From: CAYMUL01 sp964393605
GTDB taxonomy: Bacteria > Bacteroidota > Ignavibacteria > Ignavibacteriales > Ignavibacteriaceae
Reading direction: 5' to 3'
Assembly (NCBI GenBank): GCA_964393605.1
Contig: CAYMUL010000001.1
Location: forward strand, 213,272-277,271
Length of the DNA: 64,000 nt
Position numbers and translations under genes: made by a program. Shown here in pieces: positions 51,579 to 61,779 of the stretch (positions within the stretch are counted from its first letter, which is position 1; every line of letters starts with the position of its first letter). Under the pieces are notes generated by a model, which was not told the origin of the DNA, searched no databases, and was given only the letters and a program-made list of their open reading frames with translations.

Positions 51579-52706
51579 ATGATCATAAGAGAATTATTGA
51601 AAATGTTAGATGATTGGGCTCCCGGCGATATTGCCTGGGAGCGGGATAATTCGGGGTTGCAAGTAGGAAACCCTGCCTTGCCCCTGAGAAATGTAATGCT
51701 CGCATTGGATATGCACCAAAATGTAGTTAAACAAGCGGCGGCGAAAAAGTGCAATCTGATTCTAACCCACCACCCACTTCTTTTTACCCCGCTACGAAAA
51801 TTAAATTTCGAAAATGACCTCACAGCTTCACTGATCAAACAACTTATCACACACAATATCACCCTCGCATCCTATCACACCAATTTAGATTTCACAAAAG
51901 ACGGAGTAAGTTTTCAACTTGCAAAAAAATTGGATTTAAAGAATATTAAATTTCTTTCGCCGATTAACACCGAGCAATTCAAACTTGTTGTTTTCGTACC
52001 TTTAGATGCCGTTGAAAGTGTTTCCGAAAACTTATTTGATGCGGGCGCGGGAAGTATAGGCGAATACTCAGCATGCAGTTTTAGATTGAATGGAGAAGGA
52101 ACTTTTCTCGGCTCGGATTCCACAAACCCTGCTGTCGGTAAAAAAGGAAAATTTGAAAAAGTTGAAGAAGTTCGTTTGGAAATGGTTTTCGATAAATGGA
52201 ATCTTAAAAAAATTACCACAGCAATTTTGAGATCTCATCCTTATGAAGAACCTGCATTTGATATTTATCCATTACAAACAAAAAACAAAAACTTCGGCAT
52301 GGGTGCGGTTGGAGAATTTAAGGAGTCAATTTTCGCAAATGAATTTTTGAATTTGATTTCACAAAAATTGAAAAGCGAAGGAATTAGATATTCAAAAACT
52401 TCAAACAGAAAAATAAAGAGGGTTGCTGTTTGTGGTGGCTCGGGGAGTGAACTTTTACGAACCGCCATTTCCTGCGGCGCGGATGCATTCCTTACAGCCG
52501 ATGTTAAATACCATACTTTTCAAGATGCCGAAAATAAAATATTGTTGGTGGATGCAGGACATTTCGAAACTGAGATTCCTGTTTTAAGTGAAGTGAAAAA
52601 AAGAATAGAAGATTTTTTAAATAAAACTAAAAACAAAATTTTTATCTACGACGGAGATGCAAATCCCGTAAAATATTTTAATAAAAAGAAGGAGAAAATA
52701 AATTGA
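51579..52706 (+). CDS. Nif3/YbgI-like dinuclear metal-binding protein
   Basis: The 375-residue protein starts MIIRELLKMLDDWAPGDIAW and continues with SGLQVGNP, NLILTHHPLLF, SYHTNLDF and late DAGHFETE. These are the metal-ligand motifs of the Nif3 family. The length and the middle insertion match the longer bacterial form. Annotated as GTP cyclohydrolase 1 type 2 homologue, but its reaction is unsettled. It has no obvious ribosome-binding site; a hairpin with a T-run comes right before the ATG. It overlaps the next gene by 4 nt. Confidence 0.88.
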   Translation: MIIRELLKMLDDWAPGDIAWERDNSGLQVGNPALPLRNVMLALDMHQNVVKQAAAKKCNLILTHHPLLFTPLRKLNFENDLTASLIKQLITHNITLASYHTNLDFTKDGVSFQLAKKLDLKNIKFLSPINTEQFKLVVFVPLDAVESVSENLFDAGAGSIGEYSACSFRLNGEGTFLGSDSTNPAVGKKGKFEKVEEVRLEMVFDKWNLKKITTAILRSHPYEEPAFDIYPLQTKNKNFGMGAVGEFKESIFANEFLNLISQKLKSEGIRYSKTSNRKIKRVAVCGGSGSELLRTAISCGADAFLTADVKYHTFQDAENKILLVDAGHFETEIPVLSEVKKRIEDFLNKTKNKIFIYDGDANPVKYFNKKKEKIN

Positions 52707-53428
52707 TTAATAGATTAGCCGCACTGTATGAACTTCAAATGATAGATGATGAACTTGATTCACTGCAATCTCTTCGCGGTGATCTTCCCCTTGCCGTTCA
52801 AGCGTTGAAAGAACGAATTGACGGACTTGTGAAAACGAAAGAGGAAAAAGAAGAAGAGATCAAAAAAAATGAAGCAAAAAAAATTCACAACACCGATGAA
52901 TCCGCGCTGATTCTTGAAAACCAGAAAAAGTTCAAAGCGCAGTTGCACGCGGTAAGAAATAACCGTGAATATGATGCACTCGCAAAAGAGATCGATCATT
53001 CGGAATCGATGAGTAGCAAACTCGATAAAGAGATTGAATCTTTAACAAGCGCGAATAATATTCTTACAAAGGAACTTGAAGCCATCATTCCTCAAATTGA
53101 TGAATTGAATCTTCATCTCGAAGAAAAAGAGGAAGACTTAAAAGTAATTGTGAAGGCAAACGAAAGAGAAGAAGCAAAATTTAACGAGAAAAGAAAAGCA
53201 ATCGAAGCTACTATTAAACCGGCAGATTTGGCGACTTACAGAAGGATTAGAAAAGCAAAAGGCGGAAAAGCAGTTGCTACAATAAAAAGACAAGCATGTT
53301 CCGGTTGCCACAATGTTGTTCCTTCGCAAAGACAACTTGAGATACGAAGAAACAATAAAGTGTTCACCTGCGAATACTGCGGTAGAATTTTAGTATCGAA
53401 CGAAATAGCTGAATCAATTTCTAAGTAA
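52703..53428 (+). CDS. Coiled-coil protein with C-terminal C4 zinc ribbon
   Basis: The 241-residue protein has a long coiled coil (about residues 25-170, rich in Glu, Lys and Leu heptads) and a zinc ribbon near the end: QACSGCHNVVPSQ and FTCEYCGRILV. The start is TTG at 52703, supported by AAGGAG upstream and by the family beginning INRLAALYELQMIDDELDSL. This family is almost always next to the Nif3-like gene, as here (4-nt overlap), and is thought to bind nucleic acid or ribosomes; no reaction is known. Confidence 0.9.
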   Translation: MINRLAALYELQMIDDELDSLQSLRGDLPLAVQALKERIDGLVKTKEEKEEEIKKNEAKKIHNTDESALILENQKKFKAQLHAVRNNREYDALAKEIDHSESMSSKLDKEIESLTSANNILTKELEAIIPQIDELNLHLEEKEEDLKVIVKANEREEAKFNEKRKAIEATIKPADLATYRRIRKAKGGKAVATIKRQACSGCHNVVPSQRQLEIRRNNKVFTCEYCGRILVSNEIAESISK

Positions 53429-53439
53429 CAAATTTTTTT

Positions 53440-53468
53440 GGAATAAAAGTCTGAACGACTTTTATTCC
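53440..53468. repeat. Perfect 12-bp stem hairpin
   Basis: GGAATAAAAGTC (53440-53451) pairs with GACTTTTATTCC (53457-53468) around TGAAC. The T-run comes before it and not after on the plus strand, so on either strand it is not a textbook terminator, though it follows the zinc-ribbon gene by 11 nt. Confidence 0.6.
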
Positions 53469-53623
53469 GCTCATCGGGGGAAATTAGTTGTTCAAAAATT
53501 CATTTTCACAAAAAATCTTTTTAACTTTGTCGTGCATTAACTAAAAAATCATTAAAAATTTCTTTACTGATTTTCCTAACTAGCAACGAACTTTCCTTTT
53601 AAAATAGAAAGAGAGGAATTAAA

Positions 53624-56600
53624 GTGATGAGAACTTTTGTTAAGATGTTTATTTCATCTTTGATACTCGGTTTAATTTTCATTATCGAGTTGAGCGCACA
53701 AACTTTCGTCGTGAATCCCGCGACAGGTTATCTTCCGGGGAAATCTACTCCCTCAGTAAAATTATTTTATAAAGCACAGGATAGTTTAATTCTTACCTGG
53801 AGTAAAGACCTCGCCTCTTCATCAAACTCAAAAATTAAAATAGGAACATCGCCGGGCAATTACGGTTTCAAATCGATTGATGCTTCGGGGAAAAGAAAAA
53901 GTTTTATTCCAGGTAATTCACCGCTACAACTTCCGGTCGGCAGATATTACGCAATTATAACAAACTCGAGCGCAACAACTCTTGGCGGTATTCAATCAGA
54001 TTACCTGGCAAATCCAACTACAATAAATTATTCTAACGAAGTTCAGTTTGTTGTTGAATCTCCTAATGCCGCATACGCTGTTGATCCGCGCGGTAGTGTT
54101 ACAAGTTCCACTCCCACTTTTTCTTGGAATCCCGTTTCAGGGGTTACTGCATATTGGATCATCACTTCAAGCACTCCATTTGATGTCGTTACTGATTCTT
54201 CAGGAAACCCGACTGTACAAGGCGCAAACATAGTTTGGGATTACATCACAACCGGAACTTCCGCTTTATATGGACAGATAAGTCCGGCATCTCCATTTAC
54301 AACGACAGCAATTCCTCTCTTCCCCGGCAATCAATATTATTATACTTTGATAAACATGTATGATGCAACGAACATTGCATTTGCAAGTTCTGTATTCGGA
54401 GGAATAGTTACATTCACTTACACAAGCAGCGCAACAATTCAACCTCCGGTACTTATTGCGCCCGCAAATAACACAACTTTTAACGGCGATCAAAATATTA
54501 CTTTTCGGTGGGACCCGGTTTCCGGTGCAAACAGCTACACTATTCATCTCTTCAATCGGGTAACTCAATTTGCCGGCGGAAATCAGGAAATTGATTTACC
54601 GATTTGGAATTCAACAACTACAAACACACAAATATCATATCCCGCAAAAGTGAATCTGACAAAGGGAAAATATTCCTGGTTTGTTGTTCCCAACAGTACA
54701 ACCGGCGCAGGAAATAAAAGTGTTACGAATGTTTTCAACTATTATGTTCCGCTCGGAAAATTTAGAGTTGAATCTCGAAATGCCGAAAACAATTCAAGTC
54801 TTCTCGGATATAGTTTTACAATTCAATCAACAACGGGAGGATTCTCGCCTGCACAAGCAATTGTTGTAACAAATTCAACTGCCATGACAGACAGCATTCC
54901 GGCAGATACATATATTTTTACGGGAAAGAAGGAAGGATATTACGATTCATCTTTTACAGTTACTCTTAATACTTCTTCAACAGTTACACAGGCGATTTTA
55001 TACTTGCGTCCTTATCCTGCAATTGTAAGCGGAACAGTAAAGAAAAGTGACGGAACTACGATTGACAATGCAACGGTGAGGTTTCAAAATAATTCAACAG
55101 GTGCAATTGCAACAATAAATACAAATGTTTCGGGAGGATTTAGTTACTCAACTTCAAAAGGAACTTACACAGTTCAAGCAAGCAAAGCCGGTTACAAAGC
55201 ATCAGATCCGCGAACCGTGAATGTCGATACAAATCAAATCATTATCTCCAGCCCGTTTGTGCTTGTACTTGATGAAGCAAGAATTTCCGGATTTGTTTTA
55301 AACGATGAAAATCTTGCTGTTCAACTTGCAACCGTGAAAGCAACGCAAGGAAGTGTGGTTCAATCAACTACGACCAATGAAAGTGGTAATTACAATCTTG
55401 TTCTATCTTCGGGAACTTGGATTGTGGAGGTTGAAAAAACAGGATTCTTAAGTCCCTCGCCGAAAACTTATCAACTCAGTGTTGGAAATAATCTGCTGAA
55501 TCAAAATTTTATTCTTACCCCAAAAGCAAACCAGGTAACGGGATTTGTTTCGGAGATAATAAATCAAACCGGTTCGGTGCCTTCAGCAAATGTTACAGTT
55601 ACGGCAACTCCATCAAGCGGGCAAGCGGTCTCGGCAGTTACTAATTCCGGCGGACAATATTCTTTAAGTTTGAAAGCCGGCAGTTACATTATCACCGCCG
55701 CAAAATCGGGATACTCAGTTAGTTCTTCTCATAATTTAACACTCACAATCGGGCAGACAGTTTCGGGGGTGAATTTTTCTTTAACTCCAAATCCATCTTC
55801 TGTATCTGGGGTAGTAAAAGATCAAAGTGGAAATGCGATACAAGGCGCAACTGTTTCAAGCGGCTCTGTTTCTGTTCAAACAACTGCGAACGGAAATTAT
55901 ACTTTAAGTTTGCCGACAGGGAATCACACAATCAATGTTCAGAAATCGGGATTCATTTCTCCTTCTCCGATTTCGATTTCGCTTACTGTCGGACAAAATA
56001 TTTCAGGAATAAATTTTCAACTTTCTCCCAATGCCGGTGTTATATCTGGAACAATTACAAGTCTTGGCGAAGTAGTTCCGGGAGCTACAATTACTGCCAC
56101 GAGAAATAGCGTTCAAACTACACAAACTTCAAATCAAAACGGTGTCTATACTTTTTCGGTTCAACCCGGGACGTACACTCTTGTAGTTTCTAAAGCAGGA
56201 TTCGTTACAAGCGCGGCAACTACCATTACCGTTGCGGCAGGTCAGACAAGTTCAAACAATAATTTTGCTTTGGTTAGTAATACCGCAGTGTTAAAGGGTG
56301 TTGTAACTTCTTCAAATAATCCACTCAGTGCCGCAACCGTGAATATCGTGGAAGTTGGAAATTCTTCAAACAATTATTCATCCCCCACAAATGTTAATGG
56401 AGATTATACCGTTACAGTTACTGCCGGAAAATCATATTCCATAGCTGTTTCAAAAACGGGTTACTCATCTTCTTCACAAACCACTTCAACTTTAACAGCA
56501 GGTACGAACAACACTTTCAACTTTAGTTTGAATCAGAATCCTGCATCGGTTAAAGGGAAAATCATTTCAAACACAAATCAAGTTTTAACAAATGCAACCG

Positions 56601-59600
56601 TTGAATTAGTGAATACATCAACGAGTGCCGTGATAACTTCAACCACTTCCGATTTGAATGGAGATTATACAATCGGGACTGCCGCAGGTTCTTTCAAAAT
56701 TAGAGCGAGAAAAGAAGGTTATAAGAAAGATAGCATTAACGTTACTATCAGTGCCGGTCAAACATTAACCGGAATTAACTTTACTCTTCAAGAAAATTTT
56801 TCTGTAATAAGCGGAACGATTAAAGAAGGCAACGGCTCGGCGATTGCTGATGCGTTAATAAATATTTCCAATAATTCAGGAGGCGCTTCTGCTACTTCAA
56901 CCTCTTCGGGAAATTATGTTGCTACAATCATCGTTCCCGGCAGTTATAATGTTACAGTTCAAAAAACAGGATTTAAAGACACAACAATCAGCAATTATAT
57001 TTTGAGCGGCGGGCAATCAATCACTTTGAATATCGTGATGCAAAAACTCGCAGGCACAATTTCAGGAACTGTTAAAGATGCAGGAGGACAGAACATTTCG
57101 GGCGCATCTGTTTTTGCAACAGCCACCGGCGGTACAATTTACAGCGCTACGACGAACGCTTCCGGTTCATATCAAATTACTGCATTGCCTTTGCAAGGTT
57201 ACACCGTGAACGCAACAAAAAGCAGTTACTTGAGCACACAGCAAATCTCTGTTACGTTAAGTTCTTCATCAACAACCGGAATGGCAAACATTAATGATTT
57301 TGTTTTAAATATCGGCGCGTTGAACGGAACAATCAAAGATCAAAATGGAAATGGTTTATTGGACGCTACTGTTAGTGTTAGCGGCACACAAGGAAGTGCA
57401 TCCTCGCAGACAAGCACGACGGGAAATTATTCGATCACTAATCTCGCACCGGGAAATTATAATGTGGCTATTGTTAAATCCGGTTATACTGTTGCGGATA
57501 CAACAATAACTCTTCCGAATTCTATATTGACGTTGAACAGAACAATGCAACAAAATACCGGCTCAATCAGCGGTACAATTAGGAATCAAGCAGGTTCGAC
57601 TTTAATTATTACGGGTGTGCAAGTTAAAGCTATTTCGAATCAACAAGTTTATACTACCACGATGAACAACTCAGGAAATTATTCTTTCTCCGGTGTGGAG
57701 TTGAATAAATCCTATACAATCTTAACTGATATTTTTAGGGAAGGATTCGTTAATGATTCTGCTTCTGTTACAATCGATAACAGCGGTAATGTTTCCGGTT
57801 CAACAGCACTTGTTGTTGAAGTTGATCATTCACACATAAAAGGCACCGCAGGTACAGATAACGCGGCAGTGCGTTTAGTGAATACTGCAACAGGTGAAAC
57901 AAAAACAACACTCTCGGCAACTGACGGAAGTTACAATTTTGGTTTTCTTCCAAATGGCACATTTACAATTTCAGCAACGAAGAACGGATTTGTATTCTCT
58001 CCCGTTCAAACAAATGTTACTCTTGCAGTGCGGGATACAAGCACAACAAATTTCACATCAACGCCAAACGTCGGAAATATTAAAGTGAGCGCAAAGAATA
58101 GCACGAATGCACCGATGTCGATAGTTGATGTTAGTGCCGTGAATACTACTTCAAATGCAGTCTCAGTCGGGGTAACTGATAATTCCGGCGAATATAATTT
58201 TAACAATTTGCCTGCGGGAAATTATCTTGTAAGAGCGACAAAAAGTGGTTTCAGTGCAAACCCGGAATCAATCCCTCTGAATTTGAATAACCAGGACAAC
58301 TTGACCGCACAGTTCACAATGACTGCAAATAGTTCATCGGTTGCGGGAAAAGTGAGTAGAAAAGTCGGCACTACTCTCACAGACTTAAGTGATGCAACTG
58401 TCAGATTATTTGATATCACTACAGGACAAACAATTACAACACAAACAATAAGCAACGGGACATACGCTTTCAATTCTATCGCCGCAGGGAGTAAAAGAAT
58501 TATTGCTTCTAAAACCGGTTTCATTTCTGACACACTTGAAATTAATATCGTACAAGGTTCAAATCTTACAAATCAAAATCTTGAACTACTTTCAAACACA
58601 GTTAAATTAAACGGCAGTGTAACATATAATTCAAGTGGATTGGCAGGTATAACTGTGCAAGCGTTATCGTCATTTTCAACTTCAACAATTACGGGTAGCG
58701 ACGGTAAATTTTCATTTGTCGATTTACCGTTGAATGATAATCCCGCCGACACAACAGTTTATGAAATACGAATTAGCGGTGCTTCAATTTCCGAACAAAG
58801 TATTGTGGAAAGAATTCCCGGTAGCGCCGCCGGTCAAACGGTTACGATGAATCCATTCACAATTCCGAGCGGACAAATTATTATTACCGCAACAGACGGA
58901 AGTGCGGCACTTGCAGGTGTTAAAGTTGTTGTTACAAGCCAATCCGGTTCTGCATCAAATTTGATAACATCTACAAACGGAAAGACTCAGACTTCGGCAA
59001 CATTAAAATCCGGCGTCTATGATCTGAAAGTTTCGATTGATGGCTATCTTTCACCAGATGCAACTTCGACAAGAATTACGCTTGCTTCCGACACAACAAA
59101 GTATAACGCATCTTTCAAACTTCCGTACATGCATGATAGTGCGAAAACGATAAATATCGCACAGGCGACCGATATATCAGTTGGGTTTGTTTCAGTTCCG
59201 GCGAAAGCATCAGCAAAACTTTTCTTCAAAAAAGAATCCGATTTACTCTTCACCGAAGTTGCTCTCACATTAGGAACAAGTTCTTTCTTTGGTTCAATTC
59301 CCGCAACAACATCTTTAGAAAAAATTTCATACTATGTTCAGACAATTGATACGCTGTTGAATACAACATTCACTTCCGATGTTTATGAATTGCAACCCAC
59401 TGCGGTCGGAGTTCTGCGCGATGTGGAATTAAATCCAAGTATCAACCAATCTATTTTCAGAAAAGGGGAGGAATATTCTTTTAATCTTTTCATTAAAGAC
59501 GGAGCTAATAATTCATTGCTTGGAAAGTTCAGCGGAACAGGTGCTGAAGGTAAAACCAGTTGGGAGTCCGATGATGCCACTGCTGTGCAAGTAAGTTTCC

Positions 59601-60763
59601 CAAATGCCAATGATAGCACTGTTGTTAAACTCAAACCGCTCAAAGATGGTATTTATAAAATGAAAATTACTTCACAACTCAAAGGCGTTGTAATTACCAA
59701 AGAGTATCCAATGGAAATTACAAGTTTGCCGATTCAAAATTTGAAACTCACTGTCGGTGGGAATGCACAAAAGATCAGCAACAAAAGTTCAGGAATACAA
59801 ATTAATCTTTCGGTGTCGGATTCATCGAATAGAAAAATGTTCCTCGGTAACTCGATAAGCTGGTCTGTTTCCCCATCCACCGCCGCCGCGATAAGCAATG
59901 AAGGAGTTTTGACTTTTTCCGATACAAATTACATTGGACTTACAACCGTTAAGGTGAGTGATAATATTTCAGGAAAAACGGCGAGTGTTAATATCAAAAT
60001 TTTTGCAACTTTGGTACCGGGAGTAACTTACACTCTGACCGATAAAGAAGGAATGACTTTTACAATTCCTTCCGGAGCCATAAGCGACAATCTTGAAATC
60101 TGGATGGACGAGCCCTCACGCGGACCCGGAAAGAAAAATTTTGCGAGAATTACAGACAATAAGACTTTTGTTTCAGGGGATAACACATACAATTTTATTT
60201 CTAACACTGCGGTTCCATTGCCGGGGGATTCACTTCTTGCGAATGCAACATTGAATATCCCGCTCGACAATTCTCTCTCCTTCTTCGAAGGGGAAAAATA
60301 TATCGGATATTATGATACGAAAATAAATGAATGGAAAATCCTTTCCGGCTCTACTCAATCGGGTAGCGTAATGACATATTCTACGATTCGGCAAATAGGG
60401 CAGTATGCCGTTGTTGCAGAAAATCTTGCACTCGGAATAAAATATTTTTCTGTTTTACCTTCTCCATTCTCTCCCGAAGTAGCACCATTGAAAATTGGGT
60501 ACTTCCTGAATTCGTTTCTGCCGCCTGTCGGAGTTACAATCAAAATTTATAACATCAGAGGAGAACTCGTTCGCACACTTCTTGAAAATGATTTGCAAAT
60601 GCCAGGCAGATACGGAAGCAGAACTGCGAATAAAGAAATCTTGTGGGACGGCAAAACAGATAACGGGGAGTGGGCGCGCAATGGTAGATACATTATTCAC
60701 TTCAACGGTAAAGATAGTTCGGGTGAAATTAATGAATTAATTCAAGTTGTTCTTGTTAAGTAA
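53624..60763 (+). CDS. Giant surface protein with about 16 carboxypeptidase-regulatory-like repeats
   Basis: The 2379-residue protein has a signal peptide, an N-terminal region of about 460 residues with Ig-like segments (FSWNPVSGVTAYWIITSSTP), then about 16 repeats of roughly 85-90 residues, each starting like ISGTVKDAGGQNISGASVFA and containing NGNYTLSLPTG-like turns. The repeats end near residue 1830. A Big-like region follows and the C-terminus (SPEVAPLKIGYFLN, VTIKIYNIRGELVRTLLEND, NGRYIIHFNGKDSSG) is a FlgD/T9SS-like sorting domain. GTG at 53624 or ATG at 53627 is the start, behind GAGAGG. It is likely a long stalk or adhesin. Confidence 0.92.
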   Translation: MMRTFVKMFISSLILGLIFIIELSAQTFVVNPATGYLPGKSTPSVKLFYKAQDSLILTWSKDLASSSNSKIKIGTSPGNYGFKSIDASGKRKSFIPGNSPLQLPVGRYYAIITNSSATTLGGIQSDYLANPTTINYSNEVQFVVESPNAAYAVDPRGSVTSSTPTFSWNPVSGVTAYWIITSSTPFDVVTDSSGNPTVQGANIVWDYITTGTSALYGQISPASPFTTTAIPLFPGNQYYYTLINMYDATNIAFASSVFGGIVTFTYTSSATIQPPVLIAPANNTTFNGDQNITFRWDPVSGANSYTIHLFNRVTQFAGGNQEIDLPIWNSTTTNTQISYPAKVNLTKGKYSWFVVPNSTTGAGNKSVTNVFNYYVPLGKFRVESRNAENNSSLLGYSFTIQSTTGGFSPAQAIVVTNSTAMTDSIPADTYIFTGKKEGYYDSSFTVTLNTSSTVTQAILYLRPYPAIVSGTVKKSDGTTIDNATVRFQNNSTGAIATINTNVSGGFSYSTSKGTYTVQASKAGYKASDPRTVNVDTNQIIISSPFVLVLDEARISGFVLNDENLAVQLATVKATQGSVVQSTTTNESGNYNLVLSSGTWIVEVEKTGFLSPSPKTYQLSVGNNLLNQNFILTPKANQVTGFVSEIINQTGSVPSANVTVTATPSSGQAVSAVTNSGGQYSLSLKAGSYIITAAKSGYSVSSSHNLTLTIGQTVSGVNFSLTPNPSSVSGVVKDQSGNAIQGATVSSGSVSVQTTANGNYTLSLPTGNHTINVQKSGFISPSPISISLTVGQNISGINFQLSPNAGVISGTITSLGEVVPGATITATRNSVQTTQTSNQNGVYTFSVQPGTYTLVVSKAGFVTSAATTITVAAGQTSSNNNFALVSNTAVLKGVVTSSNNPLSAATVNIVEVGNSSNNYSSPTNVNGDYTVTVTAGKSYSIAVSKTGYSSSSQTTSTLTAGTNNTFNFSLNQNPASVKGKIISNTNQVLTNATVELVNTSTSAVITSTTSDLNGDYTIGTAAGSFKIRARKEGYKKDSINVTISAGQTLTGINFTLQENFSVISGTIKEGNGSAIADALINISNNSGGASATSTSSGNYVATIIVPGSYNVTVQKTGFKDTTISNYILSGGQSITLNIVMQKLAGTISGTVKDAGGQNISGASVFATATGGTIYSATTNASGSYQITALPLQGYTVNATKSSYLSTQQISVTLSSSSTTGMANINDFVLNIGALNGTIKDQNGNGLLDATVSVSGTQGSASSQTSTTGNYSITNLAPGNYNVAIVKSGYTVADTTITLPNSILTLNRTMQQNTGSISGTIRNQAGSTLIITGVQVKAISNQQVYTTTMNNSGNYSFSGVELNKSYTILTDIFREGFVNDSASVTIDNSGNVSGSTALVVEVDHSHIKGTAGTDNAAVRLVNTATGETKTTLSATDGSYNFGFLPNGTFTISATKNGFVFSPVQTNVTLAVRDTSTTNFTSTPNVGNIKVSAKNSTNAPMSIVDVSAVNTTSNAVSVGVTDNSGEYNFNNLPAGNYLVRATKSGFSANPESIPLNLNNQDNLTAQFTMTANSSSVAGKVSRKVGTTLTDLSDATVRLFDITTGQTITTQTISNGTYAFNSIAAGSKRIIASKTGFISDTLEINIVQGSNLTNQNLELLSNTVKLNGSVTYNSSGLAGITVQALSSFSTSTITGSDGKFSFVDLPLNDNPADTTVYEIRISGASISEQSIVERIPGSAAGQTVTMNPFTIPSGQIIITATDGSAALAGVKVVVTSQSGSASNLITSTNGKTQTSATLKSGVYDLKVSIDGYLSPDATSTRITLASDTTKYNASFKLPYMHDSAKTINIAQATDISVGFVSVPAKASAKLFFKKESDLLFTEVALTLGTSSFFGSIPATTSLEKISYYVQTIDTLLNTTFTSDVYELQPTAVGVLRDVELNPSINQSIFRKGEEYSFNLFIKDGANNSLLGKFSGTGAEGKTSWESDDATAVQVSFPNANDSTVVKLKPLKDGIYKMKITSQLKGVVITKEYPMEITSLPIQNLKLTVGGNAQKISNKSSGIQINLSVSDSSNRKMFLGNSISWSVSPSTAAAISNEGVLTFSDTNYIGLTTVKVSDNISGKTASVNIKIFATLVPGVTYTLTDKEGMTFTIPSGAISDNLEIWMDEPSRGPGKKNFARITDNKTFVSGDNTYNFISNTAVPLPGDSLLANATLNIPLDNSLSFFEGEKYIGYYDTKINEWKILSGSTQSGSVMTYSTIRQIGQYAVVAENLALGIKYFSVLPSPFSPEVAPLKIGYFLNSFLPPVGVTIKIYNIRGELVRTLLENDLQMPGRYGSRTANKEILWDGKTDNGEWARNGRYIIHFNGKDSSGEINELIQVVLVK

Positions 60764-60782
60764 TTTTTTAAGGAAGATCATC

Positions 60783-61769
60783 ATGAAAAATTTAGCACTA
60801 ATCTTAAAATCAATTTTGATTGCACTTTGTTTTAACTATGCAACATTTGCGCAGGATGTTTCGGCAGTTCCCGGCGCGTTTGCCGATATTGGTTTCGGCG
60901 CAAGACCAACGGCGATGGGAGGCGCATTTGTCGGGCTTGCCGATGATGCCAACGCAACTTTCTGGAACCCTGCCGGTCTTGCAAATATTTCTTCTTCAAG
61001 CATGAATTTTACTTTTGCACGGCAACTCGGTTTAATTAATTATCACAGTTTAACTTATGTAATGCCACTGAACGCAAAACAGACAGGGCTTGGCTTCGCC
61101 TTAATTTACAGCGGTGACGAAGCTCTTACCGAAATGACCGCGCAAGCAGGATACGCAAGAAGCTACGGAAGTTTTCTTATCGGCTTAAACTTAAAATATC
61201 GTTATGCGTCGTTCGGCAAGAATTCACTTTCTGCCACGAACTTTCCGATTTTTGAACCCGATGAAATTACACTCGGAATTTCAAATCAAGTGAAAGGAAG
61301 TGCAAACGGGTTTGGTTTTGATTTAGGTTTGATGTATCTCTTCACGGATAAAATTGCGGTCGGAATTATGTTGCGCGATATTTATTCCCCCGTATCATGG
61401 AATTCGGATAACGATAATCCCGTGAACAAACCAAAAGGAAAATATTCTGAAACAGTTCCGTTTGAAGGAATCGGTGGCGTCTCATTCAAAATCTTTGATG
61501 AACTACTTTTTACGATTGATTATTCGCCGGCGTTTCAATCTGAAGTGAATGATAAAATTAAAGCAGGCGCAGAAGCAATGTTTTTCAAAATGGTGTACCT
61601 GCGCGCAGGTATGCAACAAATGATTAACAACTTCGACGATGAAAAATATGTTCTTGGCGCGGGGTTGAATATTACACAAATAAAAAATTTAAGAGTGATG
61701 CTCGATTATACTTTCATGTTCGAAGAACTTGCAAACACTCATCGCTTTTCACTCGGTCTTGGTTTTTAA
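60783..61769 (+). CDS. PorV/PorQ-like outer-membrane barrel protein
   Basis: The 328-residue protein has a signal peptide and the family motif PGAFADIGFGARPTAMGGAF and NATFWNPAGLANI. The ATG at 60783 follows AAGGAAG and is preferred over a TTG at 60747. It lies 19 nt after the giant repeat protein and is probably co-transcribed, which suggests it is the dedicated shuttle or partner of that T9SS cargo. Confidence 0.88.
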   Translation: MKNLALILKSILIALCFNYATFAQDVSAVPGAFADIGFGARPTAMGGAFVGLADDANATFWNPAGLANISSSSMNFTFARQLGLINYHSLTYVMPLNAKQTGLGFALIYSGDEALTEMTAQAGYARSYGSFLIGLNLKYRYASFGKNSLSATNFPIFEPDEITLGISNQVKGSANGFGFDLGLMYLFTDKIAVGIMLRDIYSPVSWNSDNDNPVNKPKGKYSETVPFEGIGGVSFKIFDELLFTIDYSPAFQSEVNDKIKAGAEAMFFKMVYLRAGMQQMINNFDDEKYVLGAGLNITQIKNLRVMLDYTFMFEELANTHRFSLGLGF

Positions 61770-61779
61770 GGAGGATGAA

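Noticed and set aside
53429..53623. RNase P RNA or another structured RNA after the zinc-ribbon gene
   Set aside because: The gap is only 195 nt and holds a single simple hairpin without conserved RNA motifs.
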